Shown one piece after another: positions 10,306-19,548 of a DNA stretch of 64,000 nt. The notes beneath the pieces are model-generated. The model was not told the DNA's origin and did not search any database. It was given only the letters and a program-made list of their open reading frames with translations. This DNA is from PWQG01 sp040882255 (lineage in GTDB: Bacteria; Pseudomonadota; Gammaproteobacteria; Pseudomonadales; Pseudohongiellaceae), in the NCBI GenBank assembly GCA_040882255.1, contig JBBEBP010000014.1, positions 1 to 64,000 of the forward strand, read 5' to 3'. The position numbers and the translations under genes were made by a program. How positions within the stretch are numbered: the first letter of the stretch is position 1; each line of letters begins with the position of its first letter.

Positions 10306-12099
10306 ATGAGTGATAACAGGAAACCATTGGGCATAACCGACGTCATACTGAGGGATGCCCATCAATCGTTGCTGGCGACGCGCATGCGCCTGGACGACAT
10401 GTTGCCGATTGCCGAGAAGCTGGACCGGGTCGGGTTCTGGTCACTGGAATCCTGGGGCGGAGCCACCTTCGATGCCTGCATCCGGTATCTGGGCGAAGAC
10501 CCCTGGGAGCGGATACGGGAGCTGAAAAAGGCCATGCCCAATACCCCGCAGCAGATGCTGTTCCGGGGACAGAACATTCTGGGTTACCGCCATTACGCGG
10601 ACGACATCGTGGAGCACTTTGTCGAGCGAGCTGCGGAAAACGGCGTTGACGTGTTCCGCGTGTTCGACGCCATGAACGACATGCGTAACCTGGAGACGGC
10701 GATCCGGGCGGTCAAGAAACAGGGCAAACATGCACAGGGCACCATGGCCTATACGATCAGTCCGGTGCATACCATCGAGTCCTGGATATCCATGGCCCGC
10801 GAAATCGAGGACATGGGCGCTGACTCGCTGTGTATCAAGGACATGGCGGGACTGTTGTCACCTTATGTGGCCTACGAACTGATCACGGGCCTCAAGAAAG
10901 CGACCAATCTTGATATTCATATGCAATGTCATGCCACCACTGGACTCTCCACCGCGACCTACCTCAAGGCGGTGGAGGCGGGCATCGACAACCTGGATAC
11001 CGCCATCTCTTCAATGAGCATGACGTACGGACATACGCCCACGGAGACTCTGGTGGCGATGTTGCAGGGAACCGAGCGGGACACCGGCCTGGATATCGAG
11101 CTGCTGGAAGAGATTGCCAGCTACTTCCGGCAGGTACGTAAGAAGTACGCAAAATTCGAAGGCGCCTTGAAAGGGATCGATTCCCGCATTCTCGTTGCCC
11201 AGGTGCCGGGTGGCATGCTGACCAACCTGGAGAACCAGCTGCGGGAGCAGAATGCCACTGACCGGCTGGATGAAGTGCTGGAAGAGATCCCGCGCGTACG
11301 CAAGGATCTCGGCTACATTCCGCTGGTGACCCCGACATCACAGATTGTCGGCACACAGGCGGTGCTGAACGTCCTGACCGGTGAGCGCTACAAGACCGTG
11401 ACCCGGGAGACGGAGGGTGTGCTCAAGGGAGAGTACGGAGCCGCTCCGGCCGAGGTGGATGAAGCACTGCAAACGCGTGTGCTGGACGGAGGCGAACCGA
11501 TCACCTGCCGCCCGGCCGATCTGCTGGAGCCCGAGTTCGACAAACAGAAGGCCGAGCTGCAAGAGGTGGCCCGCGAGAAGGGGTTCGAGCTGGCCCACGA
11601 GGTGGACGACACGCTCACCTATGCCCTGCTGCCCCAGCCGGCACTGAAGTTTTTCCAGAACCGCGGTAACCCCGACGCATTCGAGCCGGTTCCACGCGAG
11701 CAGGAAGAGACGCCTGCACCGTCCGGCGATGGCGGCAACGAGGGCGTCTATACCGTGGAGGTGGAAGGCAAGGCCTATGTGGTCCGGGTCACTGATGGCG
11801 GAGATGTCAGCGAGCTCACGGAAGTGTCCGCGCCGTCATCCGCACAGGACAGCCAGGGAGCCACTCCGGCTGCGACTGGCGGAGAAGGCCATCAGGTCAA
11901 GGCGCCGCTGTCCGGTAGTGTGTATCGAGTGGTCGCGACAGAAGGCAGCAGCGTTGGTGAAGGCGATGTACTGATGGTTCTCGAGGCAATGAAAATGGAA
12001 ACCGAGATCCGCAGCGACAGGGCCGGCACGGTGCGGCAACTGCACGTGGCTGAAGGGGAGTCTGTGAGCTCCGGCGATCCGTTGGTGACGCTGGAGTAA
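10306..12099 (+). CDS. oadA: Oxaloacetate decarboxylase, alpha subunit (biotin-carrying)
   Basis: Carries out carboxyl transfer from oxaloacetate to biotin, producing pyruvate; OadB then decarboxylates carboxybiotin while exporting Na+. The 597-residue protein begins with the carboxyltransferase TIM barrel (ITDVILRDAHQSLLATR near residue 10, metal site ligands in MQCHATTGLS) and the conserved C-terminal half of that domain. A proline/acidic linker rich in small residues follows (about 465-525). It ends in a biotinyl domain with VLEAMKMETE, the biotinylated lysine being Lys563. Pyruvate carboxylase B subunit shares this architecture, but the adjacent oadB and oadG identify the Na+ pump. Spacing to oadB is five bases, so the two are cotranscribed. 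Confidence 0.96.
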   Translation: MSDNRKPLGITDVILRDAHQSLLATRMRLDDMLPIAEKLDRVGFWSLESWGGATFDACIRYLGEDPWERIRELKKAMPNTPQQMLFRGQNILGYRHYADDIVEHFVERAAENGVDVFRVFDAMNDMRNLETAIRAVKKQGKHAQGTMAYTISPVHTIESWISMAREIEDMGADSLCIKDMAGLLSPYVAYELITGLKKATNLDIHMQCHATTGLSTATYLKAVEAGIDNLDTAISSMSMTYGHTPTETLVAMLQGTERDTGLDIELLEEIASYFRQVRKKYAKFEGALKGIDSRILVAQVPGGMLTNLENQLREQNATDRLDEVLEEIPRVRKDLGYIPLVTPTSQIVGTQAVLNVLTGERYKTVTRETEGVLKGEYGAAPAEVDEALQTRVLDGGEPITCRPADLLEPEFDKQKAELQEVAREKGFELAHEVDDTLTYALLPQPALKFFQNRGNPDAFEPVPREQEETPAPSGDGGNEGVYTVEVEGKAYVVRVTDGGDVSELTEVSAPSSAQDSQGATPAATGGEGHQVKAPLSGSVYRVVATEGSSVGEGDVLMVLEAMKMETEIRSDRAGTVRQLHVAEGESVSSGDPLVTLE

Positions 12100-12104
12100 A
12101 TTGC

Positions 12105-13235
12105 ATGGAACTGTTGACTGAACTCTGGTATTCGACCGGCATCTACCAGCTGGAACTGAAACAGGCGGCCATGATCCTGGTCGGCCTGTTGTTGCTCTAT
12201 CTTGCCATCAGCAAGAAGTTCGAACCGTTGTTGCTGGTACCCATCGGGTTCGGCGGTATTCTGGCCAATATACCCGGCGTGGACATCGCGCTGTCGGAAG
12301 GCGTGCTGGCCCAGTTCTATCAGATGGGCCTGAGCACAGGTGTATTCCCGCTGCTGATCTTCATGGGCGTGGGCGCCATGACCGACTTTGGTCCGCTGCT
12401 GGCCAATCCGCGCACGCTGTTGCTGGGTGCCGCAGCCCAGTTCGGTATTTTTGCCACCGTACTCGGCGCCCTGTTCTTTACCGACCTGGGCTGGTTTGAC
12501 TTCACACTTCAGCAGGCCGCAGCCATCGGCATCATCGGGGGAGCGGACGGGCCCACCGCCATTTATGTGTCAGGCATACTGGCCCCCGAATTGCTGGGTC
12601 CGATTGCGGTAGCGGCCTACTCCTACATGGCACTGGTGCCGCTGATCCAGCCCCCCATCATGCGCATGTTTACCAGTGAGGACGAGCGCCGTATCGAGAT
12701 GACACAACTTCGAGTGGTCTCGCAGCGCGAGAAGATCATCTTCCCGTTGCTGCTGCTGATTCTGGTCGCTCTGGCCATCCCCTCGGCGGCACCATTGCTG
12801 GGCATGTTCTGCTTCGGTAACCTGATGAAGGAATGTGGCGTGGTCGACCGCCTGACCAAGACCGCCCAGAACGCCCTGATCAATATCGTCACCATCCTGC
12901 TGGGTCTGGCGGTGGGTTCCCGGCTGATGGCGGACGAATTCCTGGTGGCCAGCACACTGGGTATCCTGGCGCTGGGTATGGTGGCGTTCGCCATCGGCAC
13001 GATGACCGGTGTGCTAATGGGTAAACTGATGAACTACCTGAGTGCCGCCAAGATCAATCCTCTGATCGGTGCGGCCGGGGTTTCGGCTGTACCGATGGCC
13101 GCCCGGGTGGTCAATCGTGTCGGTACGGAAGCGAACCCGCATAACTTCCTGCTGATGCACGCGATGGGGCCCAATGTGGCCGGTGTCATTGGTTCGGCGA
13201 TTGCAGCTGGTATACTGATTGAAATGGTCGGCTGA
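12105..13235 (+). CDS. oadB: Oxaloacetate decarboxylase, beta subunit (Na+-translocating carboxybiotin decarboxylase)
   Basis: Integral membrane subunit that decarboxylates carboxybiotin and exports Na+ ions. The 376-residue protein has about nine hydrophobic segments and the family hallmarks: GVGAMTDFGPLLANPRTLLLG, the GIIGGADGPTAIYV motif holding the ion-binding aspartate (near residue 145), and the C-terminal GAAGVSAVPMAARVVNR and NFLLMHAMGPNVAGVIGS segments. It follows oadA directly. Use of a Na+ pump fits a marine or halotolerant lifestyle, which is inference. Confidence 0.96.
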   Translation: MELLTELWYSTGIYQLELKQAAMILVGLLLLYLAISKKFEPLLLVPIGFGGILANIPGVDIALSEGVLAQFYQMGLSTGVFPLLIFMGVGAMTDFGPLLANPRTLLLGAAAQFGIFATVLGALFFTDLGWFDFTLQQAAAIGIIGGADGPTAIYVSGILAPELLGPIAVAAYSYMALVPLIQPPIMRMFTSEDERRIEMTQLRVVSQREKIIFPLLLLILVALAIPSAAPLLGMFCFGNLMKECGVVDRLTKTAQNALINIVTILLGLAVGSRLMADEFLVASTLGILALGMVAFAIGTMTGVLMGKLMNYLSAAKINPLIGAAGVSAVPMAARVVNRVGTEANPHNFLLMHAMGPNVAGVIGSAIAAGILIEMVG

Positions 13236-13270
13236 CCATTCTCTTGCGATGACACAGCGGAAACAGCTTT

Positions 13271-14692
13271 ATGTCGGAACTGGCGGTGGCGGACAGACAA
13301 TCGGCTTCAGTGGCCGGGGTCGATGCAGTGGTTTTCTATGTCCTGGATACCAATGTACTCATTCATGACCCGACGGCCATAGGCAATTTCGATGAGCACC
13401 GGGTGGTGTTGCCCATCACTGTTCTGGAGGAGTTGGATAAACTCAAGGTGGGCCGCACGGCACTCGCCGCCGATTGCCGCCAGGCGATTCGTGAAATCGA
13501 CCGTGTCATTGGAGCTGCCACCCCCACTGATGTGGAGCTCGGTGTGCCGATACTGCGTCCGGCAAGTGACATTCCCCGGGGCTGGTTGTCAGTGCTGATG
13601 ACCGAGACACCGGCCAACCTGCAGATCCTTCCCGAGCACCTCAACGACAACAAGATTCTCAATGCGGTGGCGCATCTTCAGCAACGTCACAAAGAAAGCC
13701 GGGTGGTCCTGGTCACCAAGGATATCAATATGCGCCTGAAGGCGCGTGCCTGCGGGATCGATTCAGAGGATTACCAGACAGACCAACTGTTGAGTGACAT
13801 TGATCAGCTCAACCGCGGATACCTGCATTTTGCCGGCAATTTCTGGGACGCCATCGGCCGGGTCGAGACAGAGCAGCACCATGATGGCCGCACCTTTCAT
13901 CATCTTCGCCGTGATGCCCTGGATAAGGAGCTGTTTCTAAACCAGTTCGTCTATGATGATGGCGGCTTCCTGGCCCGTGTCGTGGATCTGGATGACGAGA
14001 TTCTCACTCTGCTGCACATCGACCTTTCCCAGCGCCTGCAACACGAAACCTGGGGGCTGGCGCCACGGGATATCTTTCAGGCGATGGCGCTTGAGCTGCT
14101 GATGGACCCGGATATTCATCTGGTCAACCTTACCGGGTCCGCAGGCTCTGGCAAGACCATCCTGGCTCTTGCTGCCGCGATCGAGCAGACGCTCCCCACC
14201 AAGGTGTACAAGCGCATCATCGTCACACGCAGCACTCAGGGGCTGGACGAGGATATCGGTTTCCTGCCCGGCACCGAAGCCGAGAAAATGGAGCCGTGGC
14301 TGGGGGCGATCACGGACAACCTGGAGGCGCTGCACCAGAATGACGAAAACAGTGAGGGTAGCGTCGACTACGTGCTCTCCAGGGTGCCGATCCAGTTCAA
14401 GTCGTTGAATTACATCCGCGGGCGCAGTTTTCAGCAGAGCCTGATCATCATTGATGAATCCCAGAATCTCACACCGCATCAGATGAAGACGATCATCACC
14501 CGTGCCGGAACCGGGTCGAAAGTCATCTGCCTGGGAAACCTGGCGCAGATCGACACACCCTATCTCTCTCCCACCAGTTCAGGTCTCACGTATCTGACAG
14601 AGCGGTTCAAGCACTTCCGGCATGGCGGTAACCTGCAGCTGCAGGGAGTTCCCCGTTCCCTGCTGGCCGCCTATGCGGAAGAACACCTGTAG
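13271..14692 (+). CDS. PIN-PhoH fusion ATPase
   Basis: A 473-residue protein with an N-terminal PIN nuclease domain (about residues 18-150; YVLDTNVLIHDP opens it and carries the first catalytic aspartate, with VLEELDKLK next) and a C-terminal PhoH-type ATPase domain. The Walker A motif GSAGSGKT lies near residue 290 and the Walker B-like LIIIDESQNLT near 395. Such PIN-PhoH proteins (PhoH2 type) are described as RNA helicase-nucleases linked to toxin-antitoxin-like or RNA turnover roles. This copy lacks an obvious antitoxin partner. It lies 35 bases after oadB but is probably functionally unrelated. It converges on cysE. Confidence 0.92.
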   Translation: MSELAVADRQSASVAGVDAVVFYVLDTNVLIHDPTAIGNFDEHRVVLPITVLEELDKLKVGRTALAADCRQAIREIDRVIGAATPTDVELGVPILRPASDIPRGWLSVLMTETPANLQILPEHLNDNKILNAVAHLQQRHKESRVVLVTKDINMRLKARACGIDSEDYQTDQLLSDIDQLNRGYLHFAGNFWDAIGRVETEQHHDGRTFHHLRRDALDKELFLNQFVYDDGGFLARVVDLDDEILTLLHIDLSQRLQHETWGLAPRDIFQAMALELLMDPDIHLVNLTGSAGSGKTILALAAAIEQTLPTKVYKRIIVTRSTQGLDEDIGFLPGTEAEKMEPWLGAITDNLEALHQNDENSEGSVDYVLSRVPIQFKSLNYIRGRSFQQSLIIIDESQNLTPHQMKTIITRAGTGSKVICLGNLAQIDTPYLSPTSSGLTYLTERFKHFRHGGNLQLQGVPRSLLAAYAEEHL

Positions 14693-14752
14693 AATGTCCC
14701 CAGATCCCGCTCAAGGGAGCGTGCATCAGGTTAGTGTCAATACGATTGCAAT

Positions 14753-15532
14753 CTACTCCGGGTAGACATTGTGATCCATGGTCCGTGACGGGATGTCCTT
14801 GCACGGACTGCCAACCGGGTGGGCGGGCACGCCGACGACGGTGGTATGTGGCGCGACATCCTGCAGTACGACGCTGCCAGCGCCGACTTTGGCGCCGGCG
14901 CCAATCTCGATATTGCCCAGCACCTTGGCCCCTGTGGAAATGAGGACCCCGGAGCGGATCTTCGGATGCCGATCACCCTGCTCGTTACCGGTTCCGCCAA
15001 GTGTCACTGATTGCATGATAGAAACGTCGTCATCAATAACCGTGGTTTCCCCGATCACGATACCCGTGGCATGGTCGAACATGATTCCCTGGCCCATCAC
15101 GCAGGCCGGATGGATGTCGACTCCGAATATCTCGGAGTTGCGGCTCTGCAGATACATGGCGAGATCGCGGCGCCCGCGTCGCCACATGAAGTGTGCCAGG
15201 CGATGCACCTGGATGGACTGAAAGCCTTTCAGAAACAGGATGACCGGAAGGTACTGGCTGGTGGCCGCGTCTCGGTCATACACGGCCTGGATGTCGTTGG
15301 AGGCCTGCTCGATCATGCGCGGCTCATCCCGATAGGCCATCTCGAACAGTTCGCGAATGGTCATGGCCGGCATCACTGAATCGGACAGTTTGGTCGAGAG
15401 CAGGAAGCCCAGCGCCGCGTCCAGGCTGTCGTGGTTCAGCACACAGGCGTATACATAACTGGCAAGCAGCGGTTCATGCTGTATCAGCTTTCGGGCTTCG
15501 TCCTGTAGTGCGTTCCAGATATGTTCCGGCAT
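14753..15532 (-). CDS. cysE: Serine O-acetyltransferase
   Basis: First step of cysteine synthesis: acetyl-CoA plus L-serine to O-acetylserine. The 259-residue protein has the N-terminal helical SATase domain (residues 4-135) and a left-handed beta-helix of hexapeptide repeats (about 140-235). His154 in FDHATG and His189 in GDRHPKI match the two active-site histidines of the family, 35 residues apart as in E. coli CysE. The tail ends MDHNVYPE, longer than some homologues. It is monocistronic and convergent with the PhoH gene, with no clear terminator between them. Confidence 0.95.
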   Translation of the reverse strand: MPEHIWNALQDEARKLIQHEPLLASYVYACVLNHDSLDAALGFLLSTKLSDSVMPAMTIRELFEMAYRDEPRMIEQASNDIQAVYDRDAATSQYLPVILFLKGFQSIQVHRLAHFMWRRGRRDLAMYLQSRNSEIFGVDIHPACVMGQGIMFDHATGIVIGETTVIDDDVSIMQSVTLGGTGNEQGDRHPKIRSGVLISTGAKVLGNIEIGAGAKVGAGSVVLQDVAPHTTVVGVPAHPVGSPCKDIPSRTMDHNVYPE

Positions 15533-15609
15533 GGGCTGTCCTGTCTTGTCGCTTGAATGCGTTGCCGATTATATAGGGCAGTATCAACAATACCAAACGT
15601 CCGGGGACG

Positions 15610-17559
15610 TCAGGGCGCATGGCCAATCCGGACCATGCGGCGTCCGAACAGCTGCCGCTCTCCGTTCCGGGAGATGACTTGCAGTTCAAGGATGGCTGTC
15701 CCCGGGGGCCGGTTTTCCAGCGGCACGTCCTGCCGGAAACCGACCAATGGCGCCTGTGGATCGTTCTTTGCATCGGTGATTTCGACCACGTCGGGTCGCG
15801 CTACATCACGGCTCAGGGTGGCCGCCGGCTCGCCGTCCAGCAGAACAGTCAGTGACTGTACTCCATTGCCGTCGTTGTACGCCCAGCCAGCCACGGTCAT
15901 GGTGCCATGATGGTTGCTTGTCGGCTGCGGTGCATCCAGCCATGCATAAGAGGGCAGCGGGCAGGTGGTTTCGGAAGTGGCATTCAATGAAGGTGCGGAC
16001 CGGACTTCTCCGCCATAGAGGCTGACAGGTTTCAACCCGTCCAGCAGATGCCATTGCTCCCGATACTCGAGGCCTGCAAACAACGTGCATGCCCGATTGA
16101 CCAGATTTCTCTTCTCATCGACATTCAGTGTGCTGTCCTCAGTGATGAAAAGGGCCGGTTTCCCTGCATTCGCGGCCAGCAATGCGGGTTCATGCATATT
16201 CCACAATTGCAGCTGGGCGAGCCGCCCATCCCGGACGGCCTTGTCGAGGTCGATGGTATGAATGGTGAGTTCCCGATTGCTGTTCAGATAGAAGTCGATC
16301 TGGGCGGCGGTGTAGTAGTTGTCCGTGACGATCAGCTGCGGTTCTTCGCCGCTCTTCAGTACGTCCTCCAGTTTCCGCGCGAGCGGTTTCCAGCCGGCCA
16401 TCTTGTTGGACAGCCGGTCGGTGTCGATCCATTGCTGCAGCTCCGTATTGAAGCCCTGGGAGCCGATGCCCGCCATCGTCAGACCGCCCCCGGCCAGTCC
16501 GGTTAGCGGTATGGCCAGCAGACAACTTTTGGCGGCGCGGCCAGACACCCGTTGTTGGAACCAGCCATAGACTGCCCGCAACGCGACCGGGGAGAAGACC
16601 AGCAGAGGCAGGTAACCGGACAACGGCCAGTGGAGCGTCGTTCTGGTGGTATCCGCCCAGGGCGCCAGCAGCGCGTAGAGGCCCAGCGGTACCGTGGCAA
16701 ACAGTGCGAACAGCAGACTGCGGCTGTCGCCCTTCCGGGCCTGCCGCCAGAGCAGTACCAGAGAGAGCAGTAACAGGCCATACAGCAGAGGAGTGACGAT
16801 GACCAACTGAGTGGGCACATGGAGCAGTCCTTCAGACTGGAAAGACCAGGGGTGACGTGACACCAGGTGATAGTCCAGGCCGCTCAGGTCATGGCGCAGA
16901 TTGAAAGCCAGTGACGGATACAGGCCCAGCGATGCGATAAGCCCCGCCAACCACAACCGGCCTGTTCTCCAGAGATACCGGTGTTGCCGCGACAGAAGCA
17001 GGAACAGGAACAGCGTGAAGGGGAACAGGATAAAACGGTAGTGGGTACTCATTCCCAGTGCAACGGCCACGCCGAGGGCCAGCCAGTGAATGGGCTGGTC
17101 CAGTCGTATGGCCCGTTCAGCGAAGCCTATGGTCAACAGACCCAGAGCGACAATGGGTACATCGGGTACGGCGAGCAAACCGATGAACAGTAACAGGGGA
17201 AAGCAGAGCGTCAGAAGGCCGGCTTCCAGTGATCGTCTTTCCCCGACCACCGGACGCGCTACCCACACCACCAGCAAGGGGATCGTGGTGCCCAATGCCA
17301 GGAACAGGCTGCGAACGGCCAGCGGCGAGTGATCGGCAAGGGTGTTGCCGATCCCGACCAGTAACGCCGTCATGAAGGGCAGGTCGCTGTAGGCCAGAGC
17401 CGGGCGTGTGGAGGCCAGCCAGTAGAAGATTTCGTCGCTGTACAGTTCCAGGCGGGTTGCAAGCCAGATTTTGAACAACAGGGAGATGGCCAGCCCTGTG
17501 TACAGCAGGCATCGCACCCGACTCGTGGTCATGATGGCTCTGATGGGGGGCTGTACCAA
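15610..17559 (-). CDS. GT39/ArnT-like membrane glycosyltransferase
   Basis: Polytopic inner-membrane protein of 649 residues related to dolichyl-phosphate-mannose-protein mannosyltransferases and ArnT, which move a sugar from a polyprenyl phosphate donor to an envelope acceptor. About ten to twelve hydrophobic segments fill residues 15-350. The first periplasmic loop carries the acidic pair in LYSDEIFYWL, as expected for the catalytic loop. The C-terminal 280 residues are soluble and end in a beta-rich region. The TTG start at 17559 has AGGAG eight bases upstream; an ATG at 17532 lacks a good site. Donor and acceptor are unknown. It is a single gene, 77 bases upstream of cysE on the same strand. 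Confidence 0.85.
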   Translation of the reverse strand: MVQPPIRAIMTTSRVRCLLYTGLAISLLFKIWLATRLELYSDEIFYWLASTRPALAYSDLPFMTALLVGIGNTLADHSPLAVRSLFLALGTTIPLLVVWVARPVVGERRSLEAGLLTLCFPLLLFIGLLAVPDVPIVALGLLTIGFAERAIRLDQPIHWLALGVAVALGMSTHYRFILFPFTLFLFLLLSRQHRYLWRTGRLWLAGLIASLGLYPSLAFNLRHDLSGLDYHLVSRHPWSFQSEGLLHVPTQLVIVTPLLYGLLLLSLVLLWRQARKGDSRSLLFALFATVPLGLYALLAPWADTTRTTLHWPLSGYLPLLVFSPVALRAVYGWFQQRVSGRAAKSCLLAIPLTGLAGGGLTMAGIGSQGFNTELQQWIDTDRLSNKMAGWKPLARKLEDVLKSGEEPQLIVTDNYYTAAQIDFYLNSNRELTIHTIDLDKAVRDGRLAQLQLWNMHEPALLAANAGKPALFITEDSTLNVDEKRNLVNRACTLFAGLEYREQWHLLDGLKPVSLYGGEVRSAPSLNATSETTCPLPSYAWLDAPQPTSNHHGTMTVAGWAYNDGNGVQSLTVLLDGEPAATLSRDVARPDVVEITDAKNDPQAPLVGFRQDVPLENRPPGTAILELQVISRNGERQLFGRRMVRIGHAP

Positions 17560-17662
17560 TCGGGTCGCTCCTGCTCAGGGTGGTGGCAGAGAGCCGACAT
17601 TATAGGGAGCAGTGCTGCGTGGAACCACCCCTCTGATCCGGTCCCGGGTTACGATCATCAAT

Positions 17663-17681
17663 AGTGTTGACAATCATTCTT
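17663..17681 (+). promoter_or_regulatory. Fur-box-like site upstream of bfd
   Basis: A 19-base match to GATAATGATAATCATTATC with 12 identical positions, centred on GACAATCATTC, lies 40-60 bases before the bfd start in an AT-rich stretch. Iron control of bfd is well known in gammaproteobacteria. Confidence 0.55.
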
Positions 17682-17721
17682 ATTTACATTTATTATTGAA
17701 TCTCGATTGGAGAGGGCCACC

Positions 17722-17922
17722 ATGTACGTCTGTATCTGCCGACAGATCACCGATTCCCAGATCCGCGATTTGTGCCGCGAAGGCGATATGTCGATCGCTG
17801 AAGTGCGTGCGCGTCTCGGCGTTGCCAGCGAGTGTGGCCGCTGTGGGCGCCACGCCCGCGAACTGGTCGCGGAGTTCGCCTCCGCTGCCTCCCTTGCCGT
17901 CAACGCGGCATCGGTAGCCTGA
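17722..17922 (+). CDS. bfd: Bacterioferritin-associated ferredoxin
   Basis: A 66-residue [2Fe-2S] protein that binds bacterioferritin and supplies electrons to release stored iron. Ligand cysteines follow the Bfd pattern: Cys4 and Cys6 in MYVCICRQIT, then Cys38 and Cys41 in SECGRCGRHA. The helix-turn-helix fold of the family is recognisable in the segment IAEVRARLGV. The ATG at 17722 is chosen because the cysteine pattern begins at residue 4; an upstream in-frame start at 17707 would add five residues. bfr lies 164 bases downstream, and Fur-like sites precede both genes. Confidence 0.94.
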   Translation: MYVCICRQITDSQIRDLCREGDMSIAEVRARLGVASECGRCGRHARELVAEFASAASLAVNAASVA

Positions 17923-17958
17923 AGTTCCCGTCACCGGCCAACGTTGTCATCCGCGAAT

Positions 17959-17977
17959 GACAGTGCTTATCATTGTT
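17959..17977 (+). promoter_or_regulatory. Fur-box-like site upstream of bfr
   Basis: GACAGTGCTTATCATTGTT matches the 19-base Fur consensus at 13 positions. It lies in the bfd-bfr intergenic region, about 110 bases before the bfr start, so bfr may have its own iron-responsive promoter. Confidence 0.5.
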
Positions 17978-18086
17978 ATTCCCAGCAAAATCAGTCCGTT
18001 ATGCTTGCTGATCCTTGACTTTTCAGGGGCTCCGGCGCACTCTGTGCGCATCTGTTGTACCGTCCGAATGAAGAACTGGAGCCACC

Positions 18087-18554
18087 ATGAAATCAGACAA
18101 GACCATGATCAAGCACCTCAACAAGGCGTTGGGTAACGAGCTGGTCGCCATCAACCAGTACTTCCTCCATTCCCGCATGTACAAGGATCGTGGCCTGGAC
18201 CGCCTCGGTGACAAGGAATACGAGGAGTCCATCGACGAGATGAAGCACGCCGACCAGCTCATCGAACGCATTCTGTTGCTGGAGGGCCTGCCCAACCTGC
18301 AGAGCCTGGGCAAGCTCCTGATCGGCGAGAATACCCGCGAGATGCTGGAATGTGACCTGAAGCTGGAGATGCAGGCCATTCCCGATCTTCGTGACGGCAT
18401 CGAGTATGCCGAATCGATTCGCGACTACGTCAGCCGGGAACTGCTGGCCAGCATCCTGGCCAGCGAGGAAGAGCATGTCGACTGGCTGGAGACCCAGCTG
18501 AATCTGATTGACAACATTGGTCTGGAGCGCTACCAGCAGTCGATGATGAGCTGA
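18087..18554 (+). CDS. bfr: Bacterioferritin
   Basis: Haem-containing 24-subunit iron storage protein. The 155-residue four-helix bundle has all ferroxidase ligands in place: Glu18, Glu51, His54, Glu94, Glu127 and His130, with Tyr25 nearby. Met52, the inter-subunit haem ligand, is in EMKHAD, so this is a true bacterioferritin and not a plain ferritin. GGAGCC precedes the ATG. It is followed eight bases later by the ppx-like gene, so the two may share a transcript. Confidence 0.97.
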   Translation: MKSDKTMIKHLNKALGNELVAINQYFLHSRMYKDRGLDRLGDKEYEESIDEMKHADQLIERILLLEGLPNLQSLGKLLIGENTREMLECDLKLEMQAIPDLRDGIEYAESIRDYVSRELLASILASEEEHVDWLETQLNLIDNIGLERYQQSMMS

Positions 18555-18561
18555 GCCCTGC

Positions 18562-19548
18562 ATGTATGCCTGCCTGGATCTGGGATCCAATAGTTTCCAC
18601 CTGCTGATTGCCCGCTTCGAGCAGGGACGGATGATCGTGGTCGAGCGGTTCAGCGAAAAGGTGCAATTGGGCGAAGGAGTGGCGATCAACGGGGTACTGA
18701 GTGATGCGGCCATGCGCCGCGGTTCGGAGTGCCTGCACCATTTTCGGGAAGTCATTGATGCTCATCCCGCCGACTGTCTCTGGTCGGTGGGTACCAATGC
18801 GCTCCGCAAAGCCGGCAATGCCGGAATCTTTCTCCGGGAGGCCCGTCTGCTGGGCTTTGATATCGAGGTGATCAGCGGTGAGAAGGAGGGTGCGCTGGTC
18901 TATGCCGGGGTTTCCTCTTTGCTCTCCGATGAGGACGAACCGAGACTGGTTGTTGATATCGGTGGGGGAAGTACGGAAATCGTCAGCGGCGAAGGCAACC
19001 GCCATCATCGGGTTGTCAGCCTGCCGATGGGTTGCGTCAGCTGGCGTGATCGCTTTTTCAGTGAGCTGACGACGGAGGCTTCGCGAGAGGATGTCGACCG
19101 TGCTCTGGACGCGTCAGCCGATGAAGCAACTGCCATCCTGTCTGATGCCCGCGAAACGCTGGAAGTGAGCCCGCAGAGCCTGCTGGCCGTCCATGCTTCC
19201 TCCGGAACGGCCAAGATGCTGGCGGTGATTGCCGGGGCACAGGGCGAACCGGCGAGGATGGTTTCCCGGGACGGTCTGGATCGGCTGCGGCGCGAACAGC
19301 TATTGCACCGGCTGGTGGAAGAGCCTGACTGGCTGGTTCCGGGGCTGAAACCGGCGCGGCGTGATCTGCTGTTACCTGGGTGGACGCTCGTGAGAGCCTT
19401 CATGGACGTTTTCGATGTGCCGCTGCTGGCTTTCAGCCCTTCGGCCCTGCGGGAAGGCATGCTGGCCACCATGCGGGCTCACCGTGTGGCTCCGGATGAA
19501 GCGCCGGTCAGCGCAAGGATGCAATGGCGTGACGGGACAGCTGGCTGA
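18562..19548 (+). CDS. ppx: Exopolyphosphatase / pppGpp phosphohydrolase family (Ppx/GppA), short form
   Basis: Hydrolyses terminal phosphates from polyphosphate or from pppGpp. The 328-residue protein has the two actin-like ATPase-fold domains: phosphate-1 motif LDLGSNSFHLL at residues 6-16 and phosphate-2 motif VVDIGGGSTEIV near 132-143. It lacks the C-terminal HD-like region that makes E. coli Ppx and GppA about 500 residues long, so it is the short form. Its last 41 bases overlap the 3' end of ppk on the opposite strand, placing polyphosphate synthesis and breakdown tail to tail. Whether it acts mainly on polyphosphate or guanosine pentaphosphate cannot be decided. Confidence 0.88.
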   Translation: MYACLDLGSNSFHLLIARFEQGRMIVVERFSEKVQLGEGVAINGVLSDAAMRRGSECLHHFREVIDAHPADCLWSVGTNALRKAGNAGIFLREARLLGFDIEVISGEKEGALVYAGVSSLLSDEDEPRLVVDIGGGSTEIVSGEGNRHHRVVSLPMGCVSWRDRFFSELTTEASREDVDRALDASADEATAILSDARETLEVSPQSLLAVHASSGTAKMLAVIAGAQGEPARMVSRDGLDRLRREQLLHRLVEEPDWLVPGLKPARRDLLLPGWTLVRAFMDVFDVPLLAFSPSALREGMLATMRAHRVAPDEAPVSARMQWRDGTAG

